DNA from: a bacterium
GTDB lineage: Bacteria; Electryoneota; Electryoneia; Electryoneales; Electryoneaceae
DNA length: 59,619 bases
Direction: 5' to 3'
Assembly (NCBI GenBank): GCA_028278125.1
Contig: JANQEY010000290.1
Coordinates: forward strand, 1 to 59,619
A model generated the notes under the pieces. It searched no databases. It was not told the DNA's origin and saw nothing but the letters and a program-made list of their open reading frames with translations. Positions 16,045 to 24,674 of this stretch are shown piece by piece. Position numbers and translations under genes: made by a program. Position 1 is the stretch's first letter. Every line of letters starts with the position of its first letter.

Positions 16045-18117
16045 TTATTTCATCAACACAATCTTACTGACCTCATTCAGTTCACCGGGCACATTCACCG
16101 AGACAAAATATATTCCACTGGATAGTCCCGATCCATCGAAATCAAATTTGTGGTAACCTGCTATATAGGATCCACTTGCCAGTGAAGCCACCCGCTGACC
16201 AAGGAGGTTATAAACACTTATCTGAAGATTTGCGGGTTCGGGAAAGCCAACTGTAATTAAGTTCACAGGATTAAACGGATTCGGGTAGATCGATGTCAGT
16301 TCAAATTCGGCAGGAAGAGATAAAGTACCGGTTTCATCTACGGAGTTATAAGCCATCGTAAAACTGAATACATCATCAGCCCAGGTCTCATTAGTTGCAG
16401 CATCCCGAGCCATTATTGTCCACCAGTACTTGTTGCCAAACTCACCGTTAAAAGTCCAGATCGTATCAACAGTATGGGTAACAAGGTTATTAACTAAATC
16501 ATCAGGGTATTCGGATACATAAATCCAATAGCTGAGATATTCATCTTCGGGATCCCGACTGGACTCCCATATAAGTGTCACGAATTCGGAGTCTACTGAA
16601 CTTTGATTTCCGGGTGAGATGAGACCAAAGGGCTCAGGAGGAAATCCCAAGGCTTCTAATGTGAAAGTAAAAACCTGTTCCGCCCAGGTTTCGTGGCCCA
16701 GGCTATCCCTGGCCAGGACAGTCCACCAGTACTGAGTGTTTAATTCTCCTGTAAAAACGTAATGGGTGGATGTTGTACTATCGATAAAACTGTCTTCGAG
16801 ATCATCGGGATTTTCGGATATGTATATCTTGTACTTTGACAAATCACCATCTGGATCAGCTGCTTCCTCCCACTCCAGCACTGTTATCTGCGAAAATATA
16901 TAACTGCTGTCAGGAGGTTGGAGAAGATCGAAAGGATATGGATCATGAGGTACAAAAAAATCATTACGATACCAAGCGACCTTGTTTAAATCAGACGCTG
17001 CAGTGAGAACATCGAAATCTCCATCACCATCCAGATCCGCACAAAAAACTGATTTTGCATTACCTGCATTATCGTTAATTATTTGTTGTTCTCCAAAATT
17101 ACCCAGTCCATCAGTATTTTCGTACCAGGCGATCTTATCATCGCCATAGGATGCGGAAAGAACATCTTGATCCCCGTCTAAATCCAGGTCTGCGTAGTGA
17201 ACCGAGTAAGCATTTACTACTTCTTCAGAAATAAGTTGTTCTTCTCCGAAACCTCCCAAGCCATCCGTGTTTTCATACCAGCTGATCCTGCTGTTAACAT
17301 TAAATGCCACAAGAACGTCTTTATCCTCGTCGCCGTCCAGGTCAACACAAATTACGGATTCAGTCGACACCGCATTAAGAGCTATAACTTGTTGAGGTCC
17401 AAAATCTCCTAACCCATCAGTGTTTTCATACCAGGCGATTTTTTCATCACCATTCGAAGCTGAGACTAAATCGTAATCGCCATCTCCATCAATATCCGAG
17501 CTGAAGACTTCCACAGGGGTTTCTACTTCAATTGAAATTATAATATGATCACCAAAAGTACCGGCACCATCGGTGTTTTCATACCAACAGATGTAGTCGC
17601 TACCGAATGATGCAACTATCACATCGAAATCGCCATCTCCATCAATATCAGTGCTAAAAACTGACCAGGGACCATTTATATCCGCATCAACATAGTGTTC
17701 TTGTCCGAAATCACCTAGTCCATCCGTGTTTTCATACCAGACGACGCAGTCATCTGCCTGAGATTGTGCTACAATGTCATTATCACCGTCACTGTCTAAA
17801 TCAGCGCAGTAAATTTGCCTTGGCGCTTCCAGTTCATTTGTAATGATTTGTTCAGTACCAAAATCTCCGAAACCATCTATGTTCTCATACCAGGTTATTT
17901 TATCACCGAGGTGTGAAACAGCAAGAACGTCGAAATCTTCATCTCCATCCAGATCAATGCTGAGAACGGACAAAACCCCACCGGCGTCAAGCGTTATAGT
18001 GATCTCATCGCTGAAAGATACTTCCTGCGCATTGATTGCTGGTGAACATATAATTGCAGCAATTATAATAATTAATAGTGTTGGAAATCTATAATTAATA
18101 TTGATCATTGTGCGCAT
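16045..18117 (-). CDS. T9SS-exported VCBS/FG-GAP repeat protein, 7 repeats
   Basis: The 690-residue product has a signal peptide (ending INAQ at ~31), then seven repeats of ~50 residues. Each reads like SVFxxDLDGDGDFDVLxAS...KIAWYENTDGLGDFG..QII; the DxDxDGDxD loop is a calcium-binding site in FG-GAP/VCBS propellers. Seven units fit one closed seven-bladed propeller (to ~375). Two fibronectin-like modules of ~100 residues follow (~385-590; both have WWT.LARD or WWTIMARD and W....FSFT). The last ~80 residues are a T9SS type A domain (YPNPFNPVNL ... IVLMK). It is probably a surface adhesion or recognition protein. The paralogue at 18173-21016 lies just upstream on the same strand. Confidence 0.85.
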   Translation of the reverse strand: MRTMININYRFPTLLIIIIAAIICSPAINAQEVSFSDEITITLDAGGVLSVLSIDLDGDEDFDVLAVSHLGDKITWYENIDGFGDFGTEQIITNELEAPRQIYCADLDSDGDNDIVAQSQADDCVVWYENTDGLGDFGQEHYVDADINGPWSVFSTDIDGDGDFDVIVASFGSDYICWYENTDGAGTFGDHIIISIEVETPVEVFSSDIDGDGDYDLVSASNGDEKIAWYENTDGLGDFGPQQVIALNAVSTESVICVDLDGDEDKDVLVAFNVNSRISWYENTDGLGGFGEEQLISEEVVNAYSVHYADLDLDGDQDVLSASYGDDKIAWYENTDGLGNFGEQQIINDNAGNAKSVFCADLDGDGDFDVLTAASDLNKVAWYRNDFFVPHDPYPFDLLQPPDSSYIFSQITVLEWEEAADPDGDLSKYKIYISENPDDLEDSFIDSTTSTHYVFTGELNTQYWWTVLARDSLGHETWAEQVFTFTLEALGFPPEPFGLISPGNQSSVDSEFVTLIWESSRDPEDEYLSYWIYVSEYPDDLVNNLVTHTVDTIWTFNGEFGNKYWWTIMARDAATNETWADDVFSFTMAYNSVDETGTLSLPAEFELTSIYPNPFNPVNLITVGFPEPANLQISVYNLLGQRVASLASGSYIAGYHKFDFDGSGLSSGIYFVSVNVPGELNEVSKIVLMK

Positions 18118-18172
18118 TGATATCCTAAAAGAAGAAGATTCTTCCCTTTTAAAAAATTTGTCGTTCAGAGTC

Positions 18173-21016
18173 CTATTTCATCAATACAACTTTCCTGATT
18201 TCATTCAGCTTGCCTGGTATATTCACAGACGCAAAATATATCCCACTCGAATAACCTGATCCATCAAAGTTGAGTTTGTGATAGCCTGTTGAAAATCGGC
18301 TATCTGCCAATGAAGCTACCTGCTGACCAAGGATATTAAAAACACTCACCTGCAGGTCTGCAGGTTCAGGAAGACCGATTGTTATTGATGTGACTGGGTT
18401 AAAGGGATTCGGGTAGATTGAGGTTATTTCATACTTAATTGGCAGGTCAAGATTGTTTGTTTCCTCTACTGGAACAAAATCAATTGTAAAACTGAATACC
18501 TGGTTAGCCCAGGTTGAATATCCTGCTTCATCAACCGCAGAGATAGTCCACCAGTATTGTAAATGATTTTCCCCTACAAATGTTAAGGAAGTTGAGATTG
18601 AACTATCAATTACACTCTCTTCGATATCATCGGGATTGTTCGATACATGAATTAAATAGTGAGATAAATTATCGTCAGGATCTATAGCCTCTTCCCAGCT
18701 CAGGCTTATTTCCAATGAACCGGATACGCTGCCATCATCAGGTTCCAAAAGATTATAAGACTGGGGAGGTCTACTGATCATTGTATTTCGGTACCAGGCA
18801 ATTTTGTCATCTTTGAAAGAAGCTGATAGAGCATCAATATCTCCATCTCCATCAATATCTCCACTGAAAACAGTTGTAACACCATCAGCCCTTTCGGTGA
18901 TTACCTGCTCTAATCCAAATGATCCTAAACCATCTGTGTTTTCAAACCAGGAAACTTTATCATCATAATATGATGATATCAGAATATCACTATCCCCATC
19001 TCCATCAAAATCAGCACCGTGGACAGACCTTGCGCCATAAATATCATCAGAAATTATTTGTTGCGGACCGAAGTTTCCGAGCCCATTCATGTTTTCATAC
19101 CAGGCTACTTTATCATCTTCGTTTGATGCTGAAACTACATCATTGTCACCATCTCCATCCAAGTCGATTGCGTAAACTGAATAGGGTTGATCTATTTCTG
19201 TTGTAATAATTTGCTGCTGGCCAAATTCACCAAAACCATCGGTGTTCTCATACCAGGCTATTTTATTATCAATCTCGGAGGTTGAAATTACATCATGATC
19301 GCCATCACCATCCAAGTCTGAGCAGAAAAGATACAGAGTCCCTTCTGCCTCTGTTGAGATTATTTGTTCCTGGCCGAAGTCTCCTAAACCGTCCGTGTTT
19401 TCATACCAGGCAATCATGTTGTCCAAATAAGCTGCAACAACAACATCGTTATCACCATCACTGTCCAAATCAACACTGAATACTGAAAAAGCCTGGTTCG
19501 CATCGGTTGAAATTATTTGTTGTTGACCGAAATTTCCGAGGCCATCAGCGTTTTCGTACCAAGCAACCTTGTCATCCTCGGAGGAAGCTGAGATGACATC
19601 AAAATCCCCATCCCCATCCAGGTCAGCACTGAAGACGGAATTGGCAGCATCTGCTTCTGTAGTAATGATCCGAGGAAGACTAAAATCACCAAATCCATCT
19701 AAATTCTCGTACCAGGCGATTTGATTGTCATATTGTGACGCTGAAAGAATATCGTTGTCTCCATCTCCATCCAAATCGGTACAATACATAGATCGTGGCC
19801 CATCTGATTTTGGAGTAATGATTTTTTCAATGCCAAAATGTCCCATCCCATCACAATCTTCAAACCAGACAATTTTACTTTTGTTGCAAAATGCAGCAAT
19901 AACGTCATTATCTCCATCACTATCTAAATCCGTGCTAAAAATAGACGCTCCCGCATTACCACCATAGTGTTCAATTAATATCTGTTGTGGGCCAAATTCT
20001 CCGAGTCCATCGGTATTTTCATACCAGGCAACCCTTCCGTTCTGCCATGAAGACGATATAACATCCATATCATCATCACTGTCTAGGTCAGCATAAAAAA
20101 CTGCTCTCGCCTGACCGGCACCTTCGGTAATCACTTGTTGTGGACCAAATGTTGCCAATTCATCTATATTTTCGTACCAAGCGATTTTATCATCATCGCT
20201 GGATGCTGAGAGAACATCATAATCACCATCTCCATCGACATCAGCGCTGGTAACACAAATTGCTCCATCGGCATTGGTAGTTATTACCTGCTGTTCACCA
20301 AAATTACCGAAACCATCCATATTCTCATACCAGGCAATTTTATCATCCAATGAAGAGGCTGAAAGAACATCGTTATCGCCATCATTATCCAAGTCTCTAC
20401 TATAAACCGACTCGGCATTATCTGCATCTAGTGTGATAACGTGATGCTCGCTGAAATCTCCTAATCCATCTGTATTTTCATACCAAGCTATCTTACTGTC
20501 AATTCCCGACGCAGAAAGAACGTCAAAGTCACCATCTCCATCGAGGTCAGCACAATAGACAGATTTCGCTCCAAGTGCCTGAGGTGATATAACCTGTTGT
20601 GGACCAAATTCCCCATGGCCATTTATATTCTCATACCAGGCGATTTTGTTGTCATCATCGGACGCAGAGAGAACGTCCTGGTCGCCATCCCCGTCCAGGT
20701 CTGCGCTAGCTACGCCTCTTGCGTCTAGCGTTTCTGTCGTTATTATTCGCATCGTACTGAACAGCCCTATTCCGTCAATATTTTCAAACCAGACAATCAT
20801 GTCTGCCACGGAAGATGCCCCAAGAACATCTGAATCTCCATCTCCATCGAGATCTGAACATATGACAGACCTGACATCAGTGGGATTACCCGTTAACAAG
20901 ATTTGGTCGCTGAAAGTAACTTCTTGCGCTGACGTATAGACTGGAATGTGATAGAAACCGAGAATTAACATAGATACCAAAACGAAACGATATATACTAG
21001 AATATAAATAACTCAT
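18173..21016 (-). CDS. T9SS-exported VCBS/FG-GAP repeat protein, 14 repeats
   Basis: The 947-residue product is a longer paralogue of the neighbouring gene. After a signal peptide (cleavage near YTSAQ, ~31) come fourteen units of ~51 residues with the same DLDGDGDxDVxSAS and KIAWYENTDGLGxFG pattern, twice the number in the neighbour. One fibronectin-like module follows (~765-860), then a T9SS type A domain ending VVLMK. The start ATG at 21016 has AAGGAGG upstream. The last repeat ends WYRNT rather than WYENTDGLG, as in the 7-repeat paralogue, so it is probably the closing blade. No enzymatic domain was seen. Confidence 0.85.
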   Translation of the reverse strand: MSYLYSSIYRFVLVSMLILGFYHIPVYTSAQEVTFSDQILLTGNPTDVRSVICSDLDGDGDSDVLGASSVADMIVWFENIDGIGLFSTMRIITTETLDARGVASADLDGDGDQDVLSASDDDNKIAWYENINGHGEFGPQQVISPQALGAKSVYCADLDGDGDFDVLSASGIDSKIAWYENTDGLGDFSEHHVITLDADNAESVYSRDLDNDGDNDVLSASSLDDKIAWYENMDGFGNFGEQQVITTNADGAICVTSADVDGDGDYDVLSASSDDDKIAWYENIDELATFGPQQVITEGAGQARAVFYADLDSDDDMDVISSSWQNGRVAWYENTDGLGEFGPQQILIEHYGGNAGASIFSTDLDSDGDNDVIAAFCNKSKIVWFEDCDGMGHFGIEKIITPKSDGPRSMYCTDLDGDGDNDILSASQYDNQIAWYENLDGFGDFSLPRIITTEADAANSVFSADLDGDGDFDVISASSEDDKVAWYENADGLGNFGQQQIISTDANQAFSVFSVDLDSDGDNDVVVAAYLDNMIAWYENTDGLGDFGQEQIISTEAEGTLYLFCSDLDGDGDHDVISTSEIDNKIAWYENTDGFGEFGQQQIITTEIDQPYSVYAIDLDGDGDNDVVSASNEDDKVAWYENMNGLGNFGPQQIISDDIYGARSVHGADFDGDGDSDILISSYYDDKVSWFENTDGLGSFGLEQVITERADGVTTVFSGDIDGDGDIDALSASFKDDKIAWYRNTMISRPPQSYNLLEPDDGSVSGSLEISLSWEEAIDPDDNLSHYLIHVSNNPDDIEESVIDSSISTSLTFVGENHLQYWWTISAVDEAGYSTWANQVFSFTIDFVPVEETNNLDLPIKYEITSIYPNPFNPVTSITIGLPEPADLQVSVFNILGQQVASLADSRFSTGYHKLNFDGSGYSSGIYFASVNIPGKLNEIRKVVLMK

Positions 21017-21306
21017 GATTTCCTCCTTGTAGCGGATATAAGTATAAAAACCTAGTAATGTGAAGGAATATTTTAATATACAACATTCTGAGCGAATTAT
21101 TGTAGTAAACTTAAATATTTGTTAATTTTATCTACTGAATTGTAGTAAATCATCATTCCCGGAATAAGAGAACTTGACGGTAGATTACAGAACCTGTATC
21201 TTTTGCCAACACAATTCTAACAATTGAACTGGTCAACCTCCTGAGTGCAGCTATTGAGGCTGCGTTTCTTTTTTGTGTTTGATTTACGTGATTATAACGA
21301 GATCCG
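21017..21306. other. Divergent region upstream of the 14-repeat VCBS gene
   Basis: This 290-base AT-rich region has an 11-base direct repeat ATTGTAGTAAA at 21099-21109 and 21139-21149, exactly 40 bases apart. A short GCAGC / GCTGC hairpin followed by a T-rich run lies at about 21247-21275, ahead of the plus-strand gene at 21307. Confidence 0.5.
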
Positions 21307-22224
21307 ATGTCGTTACTTGGTGAATACCGATCTACATTAAAACCGCTCGAAGTTGAGGAATGGGTAGACCTTTTGATCTACCGTCCTCTCGGCTTCCTTG
21401 TAGCCTATCCCCTGGCAAGAACAACAGTTACACCTAACCTGGTGACGATATTTTCAGGGATTGTTGGGGTTGCGGGCGCGGTTGCGGTTTTTCTCGGTAC
21501 CTACCAGGGAATATTCATTGGTGCTATCCTCTACATGGTTTCCAACGTCCTTGACTGTACAGACGGTCAACTGGCACGTTTAAAAAAACAATTTTCTCCC
21601 TACGGGCGTATTTATGACGGTGTTGCCGATTTTATTGTCGGCCTGGCAATGTTTATCGCCATCGGCTTAGCCTGGAAACCTGATGGATACAGCTTTATCG
21701 CCTGGTGGCTGCTGATATTTTTTGGTGGAATTGTCAGTACGACATACCAGGGAATGCACCTCAACCATGTCCGTGAAGCGTACCTCAACGCCATCAGTTT
21801 TACCAACCGCAGCAACGAGGAAGAACACGAGAAGGAGAAAAACAGCGCGCCCCGTAAAAGGAAGTTATTCCTTCTCCCGTTCGACCTGCTCTACCGATTA
21901 TACATGTATACTGAGGGTGGTGTCCGGGCCAGGGTGAGGATGCCGAAAAACTTAAGACACCGTTCGCAAAAAACAGCCATACTTGATACAGCATTGATAA
22001 TCTGGACTTTCACCGGCAAGGGTACACATGTGTCACTCCTTAGCCTGTTCCTGTTTATGGGAAAACCGGAATATTACATGTGGTTTACTTTGATCCCCGG
22101 GAACATCTGGATATTTGCAGCGTGGATAGGCCATATCCAGGCTTTGAGAGCGATGACAAAACACCTGTCGAAAACACAAAACCAGTCCTGGCAAGGCTTT
22201 ACTCGTAAAGGATCCGCTAAATGA
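21307..22224 (+). CDS. CDP-alcohol phosphatidyltransferase family protein
   Basis: This enzyme class joins a CDP-activated alcohol to a second alcohol, releasing CMP. The signature DxxDGxxAR-x8-GxxxDxxxD is complete: D83, D86, G87, A90, R91, G100, D104 and D108. The 305-residue protein is larger than phosphatidylglycerophosphate synthases and has ~6 helices plus a charged cytoplasmic segment (~165-215). Substrate is not evident. The stop overlaps the next gene (ATGA), a nucleotidyltransferase that could make the CDP-alcohol donor. The pair resembles cytidylyltransferase plus transferase systems for inositol or choline head groups. Confidence 0.85.
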   Translation: MSLLGEYRSTLKPLEVEEWVDLLIYRPLGFLVAYPLARTTVTPNLVTIFSGIVGVAGAVAVFLGTYQGIFIGAILYMVSNVLDCTDGQLARLKKQFSPYGRIYDGVADFIVGLAMFIAIGLAWKPDGYSFIAWWLLIFFGGIVSTTYQGMHLNHVREAYLNAISFTNRSNEEEHEKEKNSAPRKRKLFLLPFDLLYRLYMYTEGGVRARVRMPKNLRHRSQKTAILDTALIIWTFTGKGTHVSLLSLFLFMGKPEYYMWFTLIPGNIWIFAAWIGHIQALRAMTKHLSKTQNQSWQGFTRKGSAK

Positions 22225-22961
22225 TAGCACTGATACTCGTCGCAGGAAATTCCCGCCGTATGGGATCACTGACTGAGAACTGCCACAAAACAATGCTCGA
22301 TGTTGGTGGTAAACCTATCCTGCAACGGATGATAGAATCCCTGAAACATGAAGGAATCAACGAGATCTGTTTTGTCTATGGATACAGGTACCAGGAGCTA
22401 CATGATTTTGTCTCACAGAAATTTCCGGAGACTGCAACCACCTGGGTTGAGAATCCTGTTTACGCTGAAACAAATACAGCCTATTCAGTCTGGCTGACTC
22501 GGGATGCCCTGCTGCCTAAAAACGATGACGTGCTCTTAATAAACGGTGATGTTGTCCTCGATTATAGAAGTATTCAAACTACCATCGATGCTCCCGGTAA
22601 AACTGTCCTTGCCGTACGGCTTGACCGTGTTGACGAGGAAGAGGTAAAAGTCCGGCTGGATGATTCGGAGAAAATAATCGAAATTGGAAAACACCTTGTG
22701 CCTTCCGAATCAGCCGGTGAATCGATCGGGATCAACAGGTTATCAAGCGAAATTCTACATGATCTTTACAAAGTCCTTGGTGACCGAATTGAAAATGGCA
22801 ATGGCCGTAAAGAGTTCTACGAAGCCAGTTTTGATGAACTTGTAAGCAACGGTAAAGTGTTTGGAATTGCCGATATTACACATCTTCCAATCATGGAAGT
22901 GGATACTCCCGAAGATTACGAGGAAGTTAAATCCACAATCGCCACCAACCTCAAGGTTTAA
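22221..22961 (+). CDS. Nucleotidyltransferase (sugar- or choline-phosphate cytidylyltransferase type)
   Basis: The 246-residue product is a single nucleotidyltransferase fold. Near the N-terminus, ILVAGNSRRMG (5-15) and the lysine in the CHKTMLDVGGKP stretch form the NTP-binding loop; LLINGDVVLD provides the metal-binding aspartate. NTAYSVWLTRD resembles LicC-type phosphocholine cytidylyltransferases and inositol-phosphate cytidylyltransferases. The activated alcohol is not known. It overlaps the CDP-alcohol transferase gene by four bases (ATGA) with AAAGGA upstream, so it probably supplies that enzyme. Confidence 0.8.
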   Translation: MIALILVAGNSRRMGSLTENCHKTMLDVGGKPILQRMIESLKHEGINEICFVYGYRYQELHDFVSQKFPETATTWVENPVYAETNTAYSVWLTRDALLPKNDDVLLINGDVVLDYRSIQTTIDAPGKTVLAVRLDRVDEEEVKVRLDDSEKIIEIGKHLVPSESAGESIGINRLSSEILHDLYKVLGDRIENGNGRKEFYEASFDELVSNGKVFGIADITHLPIMEVDTPEDYEEVKSTIATNLKV

Positions 22962-22967
22962 CCGAGA

Positions 22968-23873
22968 GTGCCCGGTATTCTGATCGGTGAACTTGCCGCC
23001 TTGACTACGGCACTCTGCTGGTCAATTACACCCATATTATTTACCCTTGCCGGGAGAGTTATCGGCCCGATGAACGTAAACCGGGCTCGATTACTTATCG
23101 CACTGGTATTTGTAATAATTACACATGTAATACTGTTCGGAACACCACTGCCTCCGTCTGCGTCACTGGCCATTTACGCATGGTTGATAGCCAGTGGCAT
23201 TATTGGACTGACACTTGGCGATTCATTGATGTACATCTCATTTCATGATATCGGACCAAGGAAAACTATCCTGATAATGGCAACAACTCCTATTTTCAGC
23301 GCGATACTTGCCTGGATTTTCCTGGGAGAAATACTGTCAATTTCTCAGATTTCTGGAATCCTGATTACTGTGAGTGGTGTGGTCTGGGTAATTTCGAAAC
23401 AATCCGAAAACAGTAATGGTGTAGAAAATCCTGAACACTATACGAGGGGAATATTTCTCTCACTTGGAGCTGCAATTTGCCAGGCTATTGGTCTCATCCT
23501 GGCGAAACAGGGAATGTCTGAGGAATTCAGTCCAGTATCTGTGGCCCTTGTCCGAATGATAGCTGCTACCGCTGTTCTCTGGGGATGGGTTATAGTGAAG
23601 GGAAAGGGATGGTCAACAATCAGGTCAATATCTCAACGGAGTTGTATTATAAAGCTTCTGACAGGAAGTTTCCTGGGACCTTTCGCCGGCATTACCCTTT
23701 CCATGGTAGCTATTTATTTCGCACCTGTGGGGATAGCTTCGACAATCATGATGACATCTCCCCTGCTTCTCATTCCCCTCAGCAGGAAATTTCTTGGAGA
23801 CGACGCAGGTTTCAGCGGATTAGCCGGTACAATAATAGCCCTGATAGGAATTTCAGTCCTTCTTCTCTGGTGA
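22968..23873 (+). CDS. EamA-family (DMT) membrane transporter
   Basis: The 301-residue product has about ten membrane helices in two EamA repeats (~1-140 and ~155-301). WSITPILFTLAGRVIGPMNVNRAR and SFLGPFAGITLSMVAIYFAPVG are typical. DMT transporters export or exchange small metabolites; the substrate is unknown. The start is GTG at 22968, seven bases after the nucleotidyltransferase stop, so it may belong to the same operon. Confidence 0.8.
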   Translation: MPGILIGELAALTTALCWSITPILFTLAGRVIGPMNVNRARLLIALVFVIITHVILFGTPLPPSASLAIYAWLIASGIIGLTLGDSLMYISFHDIGPRKTILIMATTPIFSAILAWIFLGEILSISQISGILITVSGVVWVISKQSENSNGVENPEHYTRGIFLSLGAAICQAIGLILAKQGMSEEFSPVSVALVRMIAATAVLWGWVIVKGKGWSTIRSISQRSCIIKLLTGSFLGPFAGITLSMVAIYFAPVGIASTIMMTSPLLLIPLSRKFLGDDAGFSGLAGTIIALIGISVLLLW

Positions 23874-24267
23874 GAAGTAACCCTGCACCCCCCTGCTCCG
23901 GGAGAGCAAAAGAGCATTGTTGCCATTCATAAAACCGCTTGCAAAGGCAGCAACCGTATTTATTATCAATGTTATCTGATGTTAATAAATCTATATTTCT
24001 CATATTAATAATTATTAATCATATATTTATTTCAACAATCAGCAGAAGATTATTTAAACTACCACTGAATAAATGCGGTTATTGAGTAGAATCTGTACCG
24101 CTGAAATAAAACAGGAAAAGTTCAATTTTTCCTTTGGAGACTTGATTCTTAGGGATTATGGAGTATATTTGCATTAGTAATATTCATATCAGGGAGGACA
24201 AGCTAGCAACCGTCTTCTCGTAAGTAGTCAGCGGGATAAGTTTGAAAATCCAATCATGGAGGTCAGG
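23874..24267. other. Intergenic region upstream of the HU gene
   Basis: This 394-base AT-rich stretch has no gene. It contains a candidate promoter at 24142-24171 and a ribosome site GGAGGT at 24258-24263. No riboswitch or repeat was seen. Confidence 0.5.
24142..24171 (+). promoter_or_regulatory. Candidate promoter of the HU gene
   Basis: TTG at 24142-24144 is followed after 19 bases by TATATTTG at 24164-24171. That matches the Bacteroidetes-type -33/-7 layout (TTG-N19-TAnnTTTG). It also fits a standard TTGATT / TATATT pair with a 16-base spacer. It lies about 97 bases before the HU start codon. This is a pattern match only. Confidence 0.45.
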
Positions 24268-24540
24268 ATGAACAAGGCTGAGCTTGTTGAAGCGATGGCA
24301 AAAGCAACTGGTGAAACTAAGCGTAGTACCGAAGCTTTCCTAAATGCTTTCGTAAATACTGTAACAAAGGCCGTGGCGAAAGGCGATAAAGTCAGCATAG
24401 TTGGCTTCGGAAATTTTGAACGCAAGAAGAGAGAAGCACGTAAGGGTCGTAATCCACGTACCGGCGAAACAATTAAGATTCCAGCTAAGAAATATCCGTC
24501 ATTTACACCCGGTAAAGGCTTTAAGGATAAAGTTGGATGA
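24268..24540 (+). CDS. HU-family DNA-binding protein
   Basis: HU bends and compacts DNA as a dimer. The 90-residue product has the full family layout: MNKAELVEAMAKATG (helices), VTKAVAKGDKVSIVGFGNFE, the signature RKGRNPRTGETIKIPAKKYPSF in the DNA-binding arm, and the C-terminal helix GKGFKDKV. I chose ATG 24268 because GGAGGT lies five bases upstream; the in-frame ATG at 24256 overlaps that ribosome site. A strong terminator follows. It is not possible to tell HU from IHF-like use by sequence alone, but a homodimeric HU is most likely. Confidence 0.95.
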   Translation: MNKAELVEAMAKATGETKRSTEAFLNAFVNTVTKAVAKGDKVSIVGFGNFERKKREARKGRNPRTGETIKIPAKKYPSFTPGKGFKDKVG

Positions 24541-24566
24541 TCTGACCTTACCTATTGAATAATTTT

Positions 24567-24592
24567 CGCGGTCACTTGACCGCGTTTTTTTT
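24567..24592 (+). terminator. Rho-independent terminator of the HU gene
   Basis: CGCGGTCA and TGACCGCG pair around a tight loop and are followed by eight T residues, 27 bases after the HU stop. Confidence 0.9.
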
Positions 24593-24674
24593 GCATTTAT
24601 CTGAGATTATTTCTTGGTGTCAAGACTTTAAGCCGGCAGGAATCTAAAGGATAATACCTTGAGATAATATAATA

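Noticed and set aside
18919..20939. His- and Ser-rich frames on the plus strand
   Set aside because: They are antisense images of the VCBS repeats.
18173..21016. Regular ~150-base periodicity considered as a CRISPR or satellite array
   Set aside because: The period is set by protein repeats in frame; units are diverged at DNA level and too long for CRISPR.
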